Shown here: in pieces, positions 7,247 through 14,838 of the stretch
How the letters are laid out: every line of letters begins with the position of its first letter
How positions within the stretch are numbered: the first letter of the stretch is position 1
NCBI GenBank assembly: GCA_039819065.1
Contig: JBCBSS010000094.1
Location: 1-31,240 of the forward strand
Source of the DNA: JBCBSS01 sp039819065
GTDB taxonomy: Bacteria > Bacteroidota > Bacteroidia > Cytophagales > Cyclobacteriaceae
Direction: 5' to 3'
Length of the DNA stretch: 31,240 nt
Notes under the pieces: generated by a model
Seen by the model: the letters and a program-made list of their open reading frames with translations, nothing else
The model's database searches: none
What the model was told of the DNA's origin: nothing
Position numbers and translations under genes: made by a program

Positions 7247-7258
7247 AACTTATTGCCA
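7247..7258. repeat. Right arm of a 12-bp inverted repeat / intron target
   Basis: AACTTATTGCCA is the exact inverted partner of 6677-6688. It is the 3' exon of the group II intron: read on the minus strand, the intron ends CTACTCGAC and the exon starts TGGCAATAAGTT. Confidence 0.65.
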
Positions 7259-7334
7259 GTCGAGTAGGTAAAGGGGATTCTCACCCCTAAACCTCTCACA
7301 GAACCGTACGTGAACCTCTCGATTCATACGGCTC
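7259..7334 (-). ncRNA. Group II intron domains V and VI
   Basis: Domain V is at 7334-7300 on the minus strand, beginning GAGCCGTATGAATCGAGAGG, where the AGC is the catalytic triad and the GAGA tetraloop caps the stem CGTATGAATC/GGTTCACGTACG. Domain VI (7291-7264) is AGGGGTGAGAATCCCCTTTACC, a stem with an unpaired purine suitable as the branch A. The intron ends CTACTCGAC. Confidence 0.85.
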
Positions 7335-7361
7335 TTATTATGCAGTCTAACAGATCTGTAA

Positions 7362-8615
7362 TCAGACCAGTTTATAGCCCAATGACCAATGGTAGAATAA
7401 GTTTGGATATGAATCTGTTATCCGCCTCAACCAAGCAACGGCTTTCACCCTACTTCCTTTAAAGCGCTTGTACTTGTTCAATATCCACTTGATCATCCGA
7501 TGGTGTAGGTAATAGAAGATTGGCTTCAGACTTCTCCGACTAATCTCCCCATAATAATTGATCCATCCACGTATTTTAGGATTCAGCATATCAGCCAAAT
7601 CCTGTATTCCTCGCTGGGTCTTATTATGAAATCCTAGTTTCCTAAGATCCCCTACTATTCTCCCTTTGGACTTGCGGCTCATCTTGCAATCAAATTGAAT
7701 AAAGCTACCGCCTCTCCTTAGTTTGTTTCGTATGGGTTGGAAACTAAAGCCAAGAAAGTCAAACTGCACTGGATAACCTTTTAGATACCTCCCTTCTTTC
7801 TTACAATACACTATTTTCGTCTTCTCCGGGTGGGCTCTCAGCCCACATGCCGATAGACGTTCTTTGAGTGATGCAAGAATCTGAGAAGCCTCCGTGTGGC
7901 TCCTGCAATGGATAATCAGATCATCTGCATACCTTACCATCACTGCTGATTTATGATGTATTTCCAACCATTTGTCCACACAGTAATGCAGGTATAGATT
8001 AGCTAGCAAGGGGCTTATTACTCCTCCCTGTGGAGTGCCTTTGCCTTCTGAAATTTTGATGCTCCCATCTTCCATCTGAACTGGGGCTTCCAGCCATCTT
8101 TTGATGTACATCAATACCCAGTGCTCCGACACGTGACGTTCCAGCCCTTTGATCAGTAGGTCATGTCGAACTTCTTCAAAGAAGTTCGCAATATCCAAGT
8201 CTATCACCCAGAAGTATTTGCCTACATTCTTCTGTACTTCCCTCACTGCCATATGGGCACTTTTATCAGGTCGATAGCCATAGGAATGATCTACAAAGAC
8301 CTGTTCTAGCCTAGGCTCTAGATACCTCTTAATCACTTGCTGGGCTATTCTGTCACTCACCGTAGGAATTCCTAAAGGGCGTAACTTACCGCCTACTTTA
8401 GGAATTTGCACCCGCTTTACCGCAGGTGCAAAGTAGCTCCCCGATGCCAGCCTGTTCCATAACTTGTACAGTTCTTTTGAGCGTTGACGGTCAAACATTT
8501 CCAGGCTCTGCTGGTCTATGCCTGCACTTCCACCATTACTCTTGACTTCCTTGTAAGCCTCCCAAACCATCTCCTTGGTTATCGGGATTGACTTTGTTCT
8601 TTCTTTAAAAATCAT
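7362..8615 (-). CDS. ltrA: Group II intron reverse transcriptase/maturase
   Basis: The 417-residue protein is full length for the type without an endonuclease. Reverse-transcriptase blocks run from about residue 60: KLRPLGIPTVSDRIAQQVI (RT2), SYGYRPDKSAHMAV (RT2a/3), FWVIDLDIANFF (RT3), GTPQGGVISPLLANLYLH (RT4), and the catalytic YADD at about 229-232 (RT5). The maturase domain (GIIM) covers about residues 340-410, with KIRGWINYYGEISRRSLKP. There is no C-terminal HNH nuclease, so mobility would rely on other priming. It binds its intron RNA, promotes splicing and reverse transcribes the intron into new sites. The sequence looks closest to bacterial class D/E maturases (inference). The start ATG 8615 lies inside the intron's domain IV. 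Confidence 0.95.
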   Translation of the reverse strand: MIFKERTKSIPITKEMVWEAYKEVKSNGGSAGIDQQSLEMFDRQRSKELYKLWNRLASGSYFAPAVKRVQIPKVGGKLRPLGIPTVSDRIAQQVIKRYLEPRLEQVFVDHSYGYRPDKSAHMAVREVQKNVGKYFWVIDLDIANFFEEVRHDLLIKGLERHVSEHWVLMYIKRWLEAPVQMEDGSIKISEGKGTPQGGVISPLLANLYLHYCVDKWLEIHHKSAVMVRYADDLIIHCRSHTEASQILASLKERLSACGLRAHPEKTKIVYCKKEGRYLKGYPVQFDFLGFSFQPIRNKLRRGGSFIQFDCKMSRKSKGRIVGDLRKLGFHNKTQRGIQDLADMLNPKIRGWINYYGEISRRSLKPIFYYLHHRMIKWILNKYKRFKGSRVKAVAWLRRITDSYPNLFYHWSLGYKLV

Positions 8616-9123
8616 CCTTAATTCATAAGTTGTCTCTAAATAAAAACTGCATAATTGAAGCCCTTCGCTCCATCATCATTACAATGACTTCATCACTACT
8701 ACAACTTCATCCGCCACCTATGCGTTCATTAGTAATCAACTCACAGGTACTTCCTGCTTGTGTTTTCCTTTTATCATAGCCCACAGGCTTCCTGTGGTTC
8801 CGTTATAAAGCCTGAATAGTACTCATGCCTCCTTAATGACGGTTGCCGTATAGCCAGTAATCAGGTGTCCGCTACACTTATAACCAATCCCTCGATATGG
8901 ACTGGGTTTTGACAACAACTGGTCTTTTCGCCACTTCATCGAAAGGTTTGCTTTCGCTCATCTTTACTATCCTTACCTGACTGTTTTTTTTTTCAGCCTT
9001 TTCTCCTATCGCTTCACACACCTTCGTTACCTCAGGCGCATCATAAGAGTGGTTTGGTGAGCCCTCCTGAAAGGCCTCACCGGAGGGCCTGCCTCCATCT
9101 TTATAACAGCTTTCACAGCACAC

Positions 9124-9154
9124 ATCGAGTAGACGGCCGTGAGATCTGAGCCCA
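9124..9154 (-). other. Domain VI tail of another group II intron
   Basis: On the minus strand, GGCTGTGGGCTCAGATCTCACGGCC followed by GTCTACTCGAT is the same kind of domain VI hairpin plus intron end as at 6199-6220, with different stem bases. It ends precisely at the first base of the complete intron. Upstream sequence does not match further, so only the tail survives. Confidence 0.55.
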
Positions 9155-9409
9155 CAGCCTGCCCTTCATTGAATTTTAAGTTGTATTTGCGATAAACGAA
9201 GCCAGCTTAACTAAGAGAAAATTTCAGTACAAAACATTTGATAATGGTTTAAAAAGCAAACCCAGACCAGTTCATAATGCCCGCCGCCTTAATCGCACTT
9301 CCGCAACCACATTATCCGCATTATTTCTCTCCTTCCCTAGGCTTTCGGAAGGTTGAGTACTAACTTTAATAATCACCAAATTACTTGCTAACCACAACCC
9401 TTTTGATCC
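9155..9409. other. Intergenic region upstream of the reductase
   Basis: I see no gene. One hairpin stands out (CCTTCC-N10-GGAAGG at 9331-9352), about 60 bases before the aldo/keto reductase start. It could act in the 5' leader or terminate incoming transcripts. No promoter is obvious. Confidence 0.3.
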
Positions 9410-10363
9410 ATGATTGACTTGTCTTTTGCCAATGGAGACCAAATGCCGGCACTTGGTCTTGGCACCTGGAAATCCGAACCCGGAGAAGTGTATAACGCCA
9501 TTATTGAAGCATTAAAGATTGGCTACCGGCATATTGACTGTGCCGCTATTTATGCCAACGAGGCGGAAATAGGCAATGCCCTAAGCGATGCCATCAAGCA
9601 AGGCATTGTCAAAAGGGACGATCTCTGGATCACCAGTAAACTCTGGAACAATGCTCACGCCAAAGAAGCCGTAGTGCCAGCCTTGAAAAAGACACTGGAA
9701 GATCTTCAATTGGACTACTTGGACTTATACCTTGTGCACTGGCCTGTGGCATTCAAACCCGAGGTAGGATTCCCGCAATCCGGTGACGGCTACCTCAGTC
9801 TGGAAGAAGCACCGATTGAAGAAACATGGCTCGGTATGGAGCAATGCTTCATGAACAACCTCAGCAGACACATAGGGGTGTCGAATTTCAGCAGCAAAAA
9901 GATCGAAGCGCTATTGACCAGCGCAGATGTAAAACCGGAAATGAACCAGGTGGAAATGCACCCGCTATTACAGCAACAGCAATTAGTTGATTATTGTAAA
10001 GGAAAAGGTATTCACCTTACTGCCTACTCTCCTTTAGGGTCAAGAGACAGGGCTGAAGGGCTCAAGGCGGCCAATGAGCCCAATATGCTCGAGAACCCTG
10101 TTATCAAGGAAATCGCGGATAAGCATGGCGCCAGCACCGCCCAGATTTTGATCAGTTGGTCTTTGCATAGGAGCATATCGGTTATTCCCAAATCAGTGAA
10201 CCCTGAACGACTTAAGCAAAACTTCGAAGCAGCCAGTCTACAACTTGATGAGAGTGATATGACCGCGATCGCCGGTCTGGATAAGCACTTCAGGTATGTG
10301 ACCGGAGAGTTCTGGGCCGGGGAAGGCTCCCCTTATACAGTTGCCTCACTTTGGGATGAATAA
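9410..10363 (+). CDS. Aldo/keto reductase, NADPH-dependent
   Basis: The 317-residue (alpha/beta)8-barrel enzyme has the complete catalytic tetrad: Asp43 and Tyr48 in YRHIDCAAIYANE, Lys77 in WITSKLWN, His110 in LYLVHWP. Cofactor residues appear in IGVSNFSS, NQVEMHPLLQQ, YSPLGSRDR and the NADPH-binding IPKSVNPERLKQNFEA (about residues 263-278). Length and motifs match the AKR1/alcohol-dehydrogenase-like aldehyde reductases, which reduce aldehydes or ketones to alcohols with NADPH in the cytoplasm. The physiological substrate cannot be inferred. It is transcribed toward the next gene, with six bases between the stops. Confidence 0.95.
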   Translation: MIDLSFANGDQMPALGLGTWKSEPGEVYNAIIEALKIGYRHIDCAAIYANEAEIGNALSDAIKQGIVKRDDLWITSKLWNNAHAKEAVVPALKKTLEDLQLDYLDLYLVHWPVAFKPEVGFPQSGDGYLSLEEAPIEETWLGMEQCFMNNLSRHIGVSNFSSKKIEALLTSADVKPEMNQVEMHPLLQQQQLVDYCKGKGIHLTAYSPLGSRDRAEGLKAANEPNMLENPVIKEIADKHGASTAQILISWSLHRSISVIPKSVNPERLKQNFEAASLQLDESDMTAIAGLDKHFRYVTGEFWAGEGSPYTVASLWDE

Positions 10364-10369
10364 GTCCAG

Positions 10370-10813
10370 TTATTTATAAATCTTGAATTTCGCCTCCGGG
10401 TTATCCGTTTCTTTGCGCTTTCTATAGGCCATAAACAAGAAGCCCGGAGGTGCTACTAACATAGTCGGTACGGTAGATGCCAACGGCTTAGGTGTGCCCT
10501 TGAGATTATGCACAAGGAAAACCGCGCTAATAGTCAATATGGAGGGAATAACCGCAGCCAATATAATAGCCGCCCATTTTTGCCTTATATTGATAGCCAA
10601 TCGTTCTAATAGCTTGATCAGCAAACCACCAAAAAGAAAAGTATAGGCGGCCTGCTTAAGTCCGGCAGTTGTAGCGGGTACTACACCGTGATCAAAATTG
10701 ATCACCCAAACGATTCCACCCATGATGGTGGCAGCATAAGCCCCCATGCGATAGTTGATGAATTTACCGCCAAATTGATAGGCCTTTCTAAAAACGGATG
10801 CTTCGGTAGCCAT
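10370..10813 (-). CDS. Small membrane protein of unknown function
   Basis: The 147-residue product has about four hydrophobic segments (AYAATIMGGIVWVINF, AAYTFLFGGLLIKLLERLA, WAAIILAAVIPSILTISAVFLVHNL, VPTMLVAPPGFLFMAYRKRK) and a basic C-terminus facing the cytoplasm. I do not recognise the family. ATG 10813 is the only sensible start. It converges with the aldo/keto reductase and is divergent from the histidine kinase, with 232 bases between, so it shares a promoter region with the two-component system but probably not its function. Confidence 0.72.
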   Translation of the reverse strand: MATEASVFRKAYQFGGKFINYRMGAYAATIMGGIVWVINFDHGVVPATTAGLKQAAYTFLFGGLLIKLLERLAINIRQKWAAIILAAVIPSILTISAVFLVHNLKGTPKPLASTVPTMLVAPPGFLFMAYRKRKETDNPEAKFKIYK

Positions 10814-11045
10814 GGTTGAACATTGGAGCTATAATGTTATCCATAGCAATGCGGAACGGCAAACATATTGGTACAAATAATTGCCAGGCGATTCAGGTGG
10901 CAAGGTTATAGTGCCGCTGACAAGTGGATGTTTGACTTTTGATCATGGTTATCGTTACCTATATCATGCTAGAACAGGGTAGCAATACTTCCCGAATTCA
11001 ACCATATCATAGAACCTAAGTGCATGTTATCTCGTCCAACACTAC

Positions 11046-12236
11046 ATGACCATGGAAGCTGAAGGTAACATCATCTTTTTTCTGTCGGTGTTGTTTACGT
11101 CAACCCTTTTTAGTCTGGCCCTGTTCTTCGGATACAAAAAGGTGGCTTATCTGTTATTCTCCCTCTATTGCGTCACCCATTCTATCAAGCTACTGGTAAA
11201 ACTAGAATCAGTTGCAAGCATACTGCCATTTGATATGGCAACACATAAGACCACGGTGTACTATGTCATCGTCATTATGGGTATGCTGTGCCTCAACGCC
11301 TTTCTGCTCTATCAATATGAATTCACCCATAAACGAAGGTATTTGGCTGGTTTTTTATCGGTCGCTGTGGTATTCTTCTTCACCATATTCGAGGGTTTCT
11401 TTCTATATGCTTCCATCATCTCCGCATTCTATATCAATGTGGTAGCCATTACTAGAAAGAAAGACGGTGCCTGGATAAGTCTTATAGGGTTGGTTGGTCT
11501 GGGAGTATGTACCTACCTGGCCGGTGAGGGGATATTGACCTTTGGTTATTTCGTAGGCATCATGTTCTTCATTTTCTGCATGATATGGGCATTGAGCCGT
11601 CAATTGTTTTTGCAGAACAAAGCCCATCAGGAGGCACTCACTAAATCTGCGCGGTTGGAAAATGAGCTGCTGAAAAAAAACATCCAGCCCCATTTCATCA
11701 TGAACTCCCTCACTTCCGTGCAAGAGCTGTTACGAGATGATCCGGAACAAGCCTCAGAATTCATCCATAGCCTAGCCGAGGAGTTTGAAGTGTTTGCCAG
11801 AATAAGCGGTGATAAGCTGATCGCTTTTGAGGATGAAAAGAAACTGATCCAATCGCACCTGAAGATAATGGAGTTTCGAAAAGGTATGCGTTTCACCTTT
11901 ACCACCGAGGGCATGGATGGCAACGAACTAATCCCTCCCGGCATATTCCATACCTTGGTAGAAAACGGTTTGACGCATGGCTACTCAGGCAGGTACGAAG
12001 GAACATTCAAGTTGTCAAAGCACCCTAATGGCAAAAAGGTGACCTACGAATTTTTCAATGACAGTCAATGCGTTGAGAGCAGCGGGATGATTAAAAAGGG
12101 CACTGGCATCAAATACATCGAGGCCAGGTTAGAAGAATCTTTTCCAGGAGGCTGGAATATTAATAGCGGCCCTGTGGATAACGGCTGGCACACTTCGATA
12201 GAAATATGGGATCAAAACGGTAAGCCATGGAAGTAA
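11046..12236 (+). CDS. Sensor histidine kinase, LytS/YehU type
   Basis: This 396-residue membrane kinase starts with six to seven transmembrane helices (about residues 8-185) with no large extracytoplasmic loop. A short coiled linker (about 190-212) leads into the His_kinase (PF06580) core LKKNIQPHFIMNSLTSVQELL, phosphoacceptor His216. The ATPase domain has the N-box LVENGLTHGYS (about 304-314) and the glycine segment GTGIKYIEARLEESFPGG. It should autophosphorylate in response to a membrane or ligand signal and pass phosphate to the LytTR regulator, whose gene overlaps its end by 10 bases (CCATGGAAGTAA). An ATG two codons later (11052) could equally be the start. Confidence 0.92.
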   Translation: MTMEAEGNIIFFLSVLFTSTLFSLALFFGYKKVAYLLFSLYCVTHSIKLLVKLESVASILPFDMATHKTTVYYVIVIMGMLCLNAFLLYQYEFTHKRRYLAGFLSVAVVFFFTIFEGFFLYASIISAFYINVVAITRKKDGAWISLIGLVGLGVCTYLAGEGILTFGYFVGIMFFIFCMIWALSRQLFLQNKAHQEALTKSARLENELLKKNIQPHFIMNSLTSVQELLRDDPEQASEFIHSLAEEFEVFARISGDKLIAFEDEKKLIQSHLKIMEFRKGMRFTFTTEGMDGNELIPPGIFHTLVENGLTHGYSGRYEGTFKLSKHPNGKKVTYEFFNDSQCVESSGMIKKGTGIKYIEARLEESFPGGWNINSGPVDNGWHTSIEIWDQNGKPWK

Positions 12237-12931
12237 TTTTGATCGTCGAAGATGAACCGTTAATTGCTAGAAGGCTCCAAAGAATGGTCGGGGATTTGGT
12301 CAGTGAAGATACCAAAGTGCTCACCAAAAGCACCATTGATGCGGCTTTGCATTACATTGATGAACATCCCATTGATCTCATGTTATTGGACCTGAACCTG
12401 AATGGCAAAAATGGTTTTGATATCCTTCAGCAATCTGTGGCGGGTTCATTCCATACCATCATCATCTCAGCTTATCAAGAGCGAGCGATTCAGGCTTTTG
12501 AGTTTGGGGTGTTGGATTTCATCGGCAAACCATTCAAACAGGATCGATTGGAGAAAGCGCTCAACCGCTTCCGTGAATGCCAGTCCGACCAAACTGACAA
12601 CTACCTGGTAAAACTGCTGGCTGTTAAGAAGAATAGCCGCATTAAGCTGATAGAAATCAAGGACATCCGCTATATCAAAGGCTGCGGCATTTACTCAGAG
12701 CTCTTCATAGATCAGGCACAAAACGAGCTACACGATAAAACTCTGAATAAGCTTGAAACTATTCTACCCGATCACTTCCTTAGAATACACAAATCCTACA
12801 TTGTGAATATCAAGATGGTCAAACACCTGGAAAGCCACGGTTCAGGTAAATATAACTTGACCATGAACAATGATGACGTTCTACCCATAAGCAGAAACCG
12901 GTACAAAGACATCAAATCCATTCTGAACTGA
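12227..12931 (+). CDS. LytTR-family response regulator
   Basis: The 234-residue protein has a receiver domain (about residues 1-120; acidic pocket VEDE at 7-10, phosphoacceptor Asp55 in LMLLDLNLNG, Ser81 in IIISAYQ, Lys101 in FIGKPF). A LytTR DNA-binding domain follows (about 135-233; IRYIKGCGIYSELF, LDHFLRIHKSYIVN-type core LPDHFLRIHKSYIVNIKMV, LPISRNRYKDIKSIL). LytTR proteins bind pairs of 9-bp direct repeats, and a fitting pair lies 37 bases downstream of this gene (12968-12998). It is translationally coupled to the upstream kinase. Likely target: the two paralogous exported proteins that follow. Confidence 0.94.
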   Translation: MEVILIVEDEPLIARRLQRMVGDLVSEDTKVLTKSTIDAALHYIDEHPIDLMLLDLNLNGKNGFDILQQSVAGSFHTIIISAYQERAIQAFEFGVLDFIGKPFKQDRLEKALNRFRECQSDQTDNYLVKLLAVKKNSRIKLIEIKDIRYIKGCGIYSELFIDQAQNELHDKTLNKLETILPDHFLRIHKSYIVNIKMVKHLESHGSGKYNLTMNNDDVLPISRNRYKDIKSILN

Positions 12932-12967
12932 CCGGTTCACAAGACTATAGTGCATTTGAAAAAGAAT

Positions 12968-12998
12968 TCCGTTCCTATCGCCTATGCATTCCGTTATT
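12968..12998 (+). promoter_or_regulatory. Pair of LytTR-type operator repeats
   Basis: TCCGTTCCT (12968-12976) and TCCGTTATT (12990-12998) are direct repeats separated by 13 bases. Each matches 8 of 9 positions of the published LytTR consensus [TA][AC][CA]GTTN[AG][TG], and 12-13 bases is the spacing reported for this family. They lie between the LytTR regulator gene and the next gene. Confidence 0.6.
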
Positions 12999-13025
12999 GA
13001 CATCAGAAGCTATTCCAATTCTAAA
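12997..13025 (+). promoter_or_regulatory. Candidate promoter for the exported paralogs
   Basis: TTGACA (12997-13002), 17 bases, TCTAAA (13020-13025), with the ATG 28 bases further on. The second LytTR repeat touches the -35 box, the position of a class II activator. Bacteroidota promoters often differ from this form, so the call is tentative. Confidence 0.4.
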
Positions 13026-13052
13026 AGGCGATCGCTTCGGATGTAATTCACT

Positions 13053-13607
13053 ATGATCATGAAAAAGACATTACTATTGACACTGGGTGTTTTTCTGACT
13101 GCCATATCCACCGCATTAATCACTTCAGGAACCAACGAAACCACCGTCCCAAAAGAAGGCTGGAGGCCTGTGTACAAGCACAGCAATGAAGGTGATGTAC
13201 TCTGGGGCGATAAGGATGCATTGTTAGATGCGATTAGAAAAGGGTATGATATCCGCATTGGATGGGGTGCTAAGGGAAAGAAAGATGCTACCATTCGGAT
13301 AGAACATGTCGTCGAGCCCGTGTTTTTGAGCATCATCAAAGAAGATGTGGTATCGGCCGTGCTAGACGAGCATATCGCTTTGGACTCCTATATCCGCGAG
13401 GACAAACAGCAATTCAACGACCCCAAGGTTACTTGGAGTTGCGTCCTCACCACCGAAGGCACATTCAACGCTGTTTGGTATAATCGCCTAACCGGTGAAA
13501 AAGTGAGGGACTACCCACAAAAGCATACCATGACCTGGTATGTAGAATACCCCAAAAAGCCTTGTAAATCAATCTCTTTACCACTCTATGCTCAAGACGG
13601 CATTTAA
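13053..13607 (+). CDS. Exported protein, first of two tandem paralogs
   Basis: The 184-residue product has a signal peptide (MKKTLLLTLGVFLTAISTALI; the ATG at 13059 may be the true start). A single domain follows: GWRPVYKHSNEGDVLWGDKDALLDAIRKGYDIRIGW, then RIEHVVEPVFLSI, then a C-terminal TWYVEY strand. The same framework occurs in the following gene (GWQLLYANDGTGNPLEGSKEALMKAVRNGCPIRGSW, HIEHVADAHFLSV, YWFVNTND). I recognise the shape as a small conserved exported domain but no function. It sits directly behind the LytTR operator pair, so it is probably controlled by the adjacent two-component system. Confidence 0.75.
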   Translation: MIMKKTLLLTLGVFLTAISTALITSGTNETTVPKEGWRPVYKHSNEGDVLWGDKDALLDAIRKGYDIRIGWGAKGKKDATIRIEHVVEPVFLSIIKEDVVSAVLDEHIALDSYIREDKQQFNDPKVTWSCVLTTEGTFNAVWYNRLTGEKVRDYPQKHTMTWYVEYPKKPCKSISLPLYAQDGI

Positions 13608-13620
13608 CCACTTGGTCAGC

Positions 13621-14169
13621 ATGAAAGTACAAAAGGCTCACTATATCATTACCTGCATCCTCTCCATTGTTGGCCTCACGAGTTGCAATGATCACAACCA
13701 AGAAATAAACGATCAAAATACAGGCTGGCAACTCCTTTATGCCAATGATGGCACCGGCAATCCGCTGGAGGGGAGCAAAGAGGCATTGATGAAAGCAGTG
13801 AGAAACGGTTGCCCTATAAGGGGCAGCTGGTCTGTGAGCTGGGACAGGGATACGATCCAAGGTCATATCGAGCATGTAGCAGATGCCCATTTCCTGTCAG
13901 TTTATGAGCATGAGGTATTCGCCCAGCTTTCTCCTATCATGAGGCAGCGTCCTGTGGTTGAGCAACCGATCATTAACCTTGACACACTCAACAACCAACA
14001 GTGGTATGCCATATTTAGTACCAGCGGGGAAATCAGGTCGTTGATGACTGGGGTAGCGCGCCATGGAAAGCGCCGTAGGCCGATCTATTGGTTTGTAAAT
14101 ACAAATGATTGCAACCACCAATTGTATCAGGTTAATACCTTAAACCCGGAAACAACATCTTCTCAATGA
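13621..14169 (+). CDS. Lipoprotein, second of two tandem paralogs
   Basis: I chose the ATG at 13621 rather than 13588 because it yields a lipoprotein signal peptide (MKVQKAHYIITCILSIVGLTSC) with the lipid-anchored cysteine at residue 22. It also removes the overlap with the upstream gene, leaving 13 bases. The mature domain is a diverged duplicate of the preceding protein, retaining the G-W-x-x-x-Y, SKEALMKAVRNG and HIEHVADAHFLSV segments. The anchor differs: this copy should be membrane-attached while its neighbour is released or periplasmic. Co-transcription is likely, as a strong hairpin follows the stop at 14177. Function is unknown. Confidence 0.75.
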   Translation: MKVQKAHYIITCILSIVGLTSCNDHNQEINDQNTGWQLLYANDGTGNPLEGSKEALMKAVRNGCPIRGSWSVSWDRDTIQGHIEHVADAHFLSVYEHEVFAQLSPIMRQRPVVEQPIINLDTLNNQQWYAIFSTSGEIRSLMTGVARHGKRRRPIYWFVNTNDCNHQLYQVNTLNPETTSSQ

Positions 14170-14176
14170 GTGAAAG

Positions 14177-14202
14177 TCAGGTCAGTGTTTTCACTGACCT
14201 GA
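14177..14202 (+). terminator. Perfect 11-bp stem-loop after the paralog pair
   Basis: TCAGGTCAGTG-TTTT-CACTGACCTGA is a perfect hairpin seven bases after the stop of the second paralog. There is no run of T after it, so it may be a weak terminator or an mRNA 3'-end stabiliser rather than a classical intrinsic terminator. Confidence 0.6.
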
Positions 14203-14247
14203 GTTGAAAGCTCAGCACAATGAAATCAACCACAAAATGTTTATACC

Positions 14248-14661
14248 ATGATCAAATCGAACCTCATCCTTACACTAGCACTGACCTTAGTGGTTTCATC
14301 CAGTCTTTTCGCGCAATCAGAAATTGAGCAAATAGAAAAGACGGTCAACTACTACCTCAAAGGAGGAACCAATGGTGACCGAGAGATGGTAACAAAAGCA
14401 TTTCACGAAAAGGCGACCTTACAGTTTGTCAGGGATGGTGAACATGTCTTGATACCTATTGCGGACTTCTTGGCTCGCATTAAGGATAAACAAGAGCGCA
14501 AGACGCGCATTGTCTATATCAATCATGAAGGCGATGCCGCACAGGCCAAAGTAAAAATTGAATATGAAACGTTCGATTTGATCGACTATTTCAACCTCCT
14601 CAAGGTAAATGGAGAATGGAAAATCATCAGCAAAATATTCATTAGGGAGGATAAGACTTAG
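14248..14661 (+). CDS. NTF2-like (lumazine-binding-like) exported protein
   Basis: The 137-residue product has a signal peptide (MIKSNLILTLALTLVVSSSLFAQ) and an NTF2-fold domain: IEKTVNYYLKGGTNGDREMVTKAFHEKATLQFV, DFLARIKDKQERKTRIVYIN, AQAKVKIEYETFDLIDYFNLLKVNGEWKIISKIF. This is the SnoaL/Lumazine_bd_2 pattern (helical start, cone-shaped sheet ending in the N/D-G-x-W-x-I-x-x-K-x-F strand). Such proteins bind small ligands or act as isomerase-like enzymes; the ligand is unknown. It lies 78 bases after the paralog pair but behind a hairpin, so it may be a separate unit. Confidence 0.85.
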   Translation: MIKSNLILTLALTLVVSSSLFAQSEIEQIEKTVNYYLKGGTNGDREMVTKAFHEKATLQFVRDGEHVLIPIADFLARIKDKQERKTRIVYINHEGDAAQAKVKIEYETFDLIDYFNLLKVNGEWKIISKIFIREDKT

Positions 14662-14701
14662 AAGAAGGGCGCTGGGCAAACTGTTTTTTTGGATTGCAAA
14701 G

Positions 14702-14830
14702 AGGTTGTCTCAAAAGCTGTCTTTTCGACCATCGGGAGAAATCTTACTCGACTCAAAGTATTGATTATCAGGAGAGTGAGATTTCTCATTGCATTCGAAA
14801 TGACATTAGAACGGGCTTTTGAGACAGCCT
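14702..14830. repeat. Palindromic MITE-like element, copy 1
   Basis: Ends AGGTTGTCTCAAAAGC (14702-14717) and GCTTTTGAGACAGCCT (14815-14830) are inverted repeats with one mismatch. The middle carries a second inverted pair, GAGAAATCTTACTC and GAGTGAGATTTCTCA. The interior (GAGAAATCTTACTCGA ... AAGTATTGATTATCA) is present in reverse orientation at 28327-28477. It sits between convergent genes and may serve both as a terminator. Confidence 0.75.
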
Positions 14831-14838
14831 ATGTTCTA

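Larger units (their letters stand above)
7259..9123 (-). mobile_element. Complete group II intron with reverse transcriptase
   Basis: On the minus strand the intron begins GTGTGCTGTGAAAGC (9123, fitting the GUGYG 5' consensus). It runs through about 500 bases of structured leader (including the GCAGGCCCTCC/GGAGGGC arms) and carries the maturase gene in domain IV. It ends with domain V, GTGAGAGG, domain VI and CTACTCGAC at 7259. Total length of about 1865 bases is normal for an ORF-bearing bacterial group II intron. With an intact ORF and a canonical domain V it may still be mobile. The 5' exon is itself the tail of another group II intron (see 9124-9154). Confidence 0.85.

Noticed and set aside
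8878..9123. 81-codon minus-strand frame ahead of the maturase
   Set aside because: It starts on the first base of the intron (GTG of the GUGYG consensus) and covers structured domain I sequence; composition is not protein-like.
7259..9123. Reverse transcriptase as a retron or defence-associated RT
   Set aside because: The protein has a maturase (GIIM) domain and is enclosed by a canonical domain V/VI, so it is an ordinary group II intron enzyme.
11403..11944. Two minus-strand frames opposite the LytS-type kinase
   Set aside because: They overlap a kinase with clear motifs and have no recognisable features of their own.
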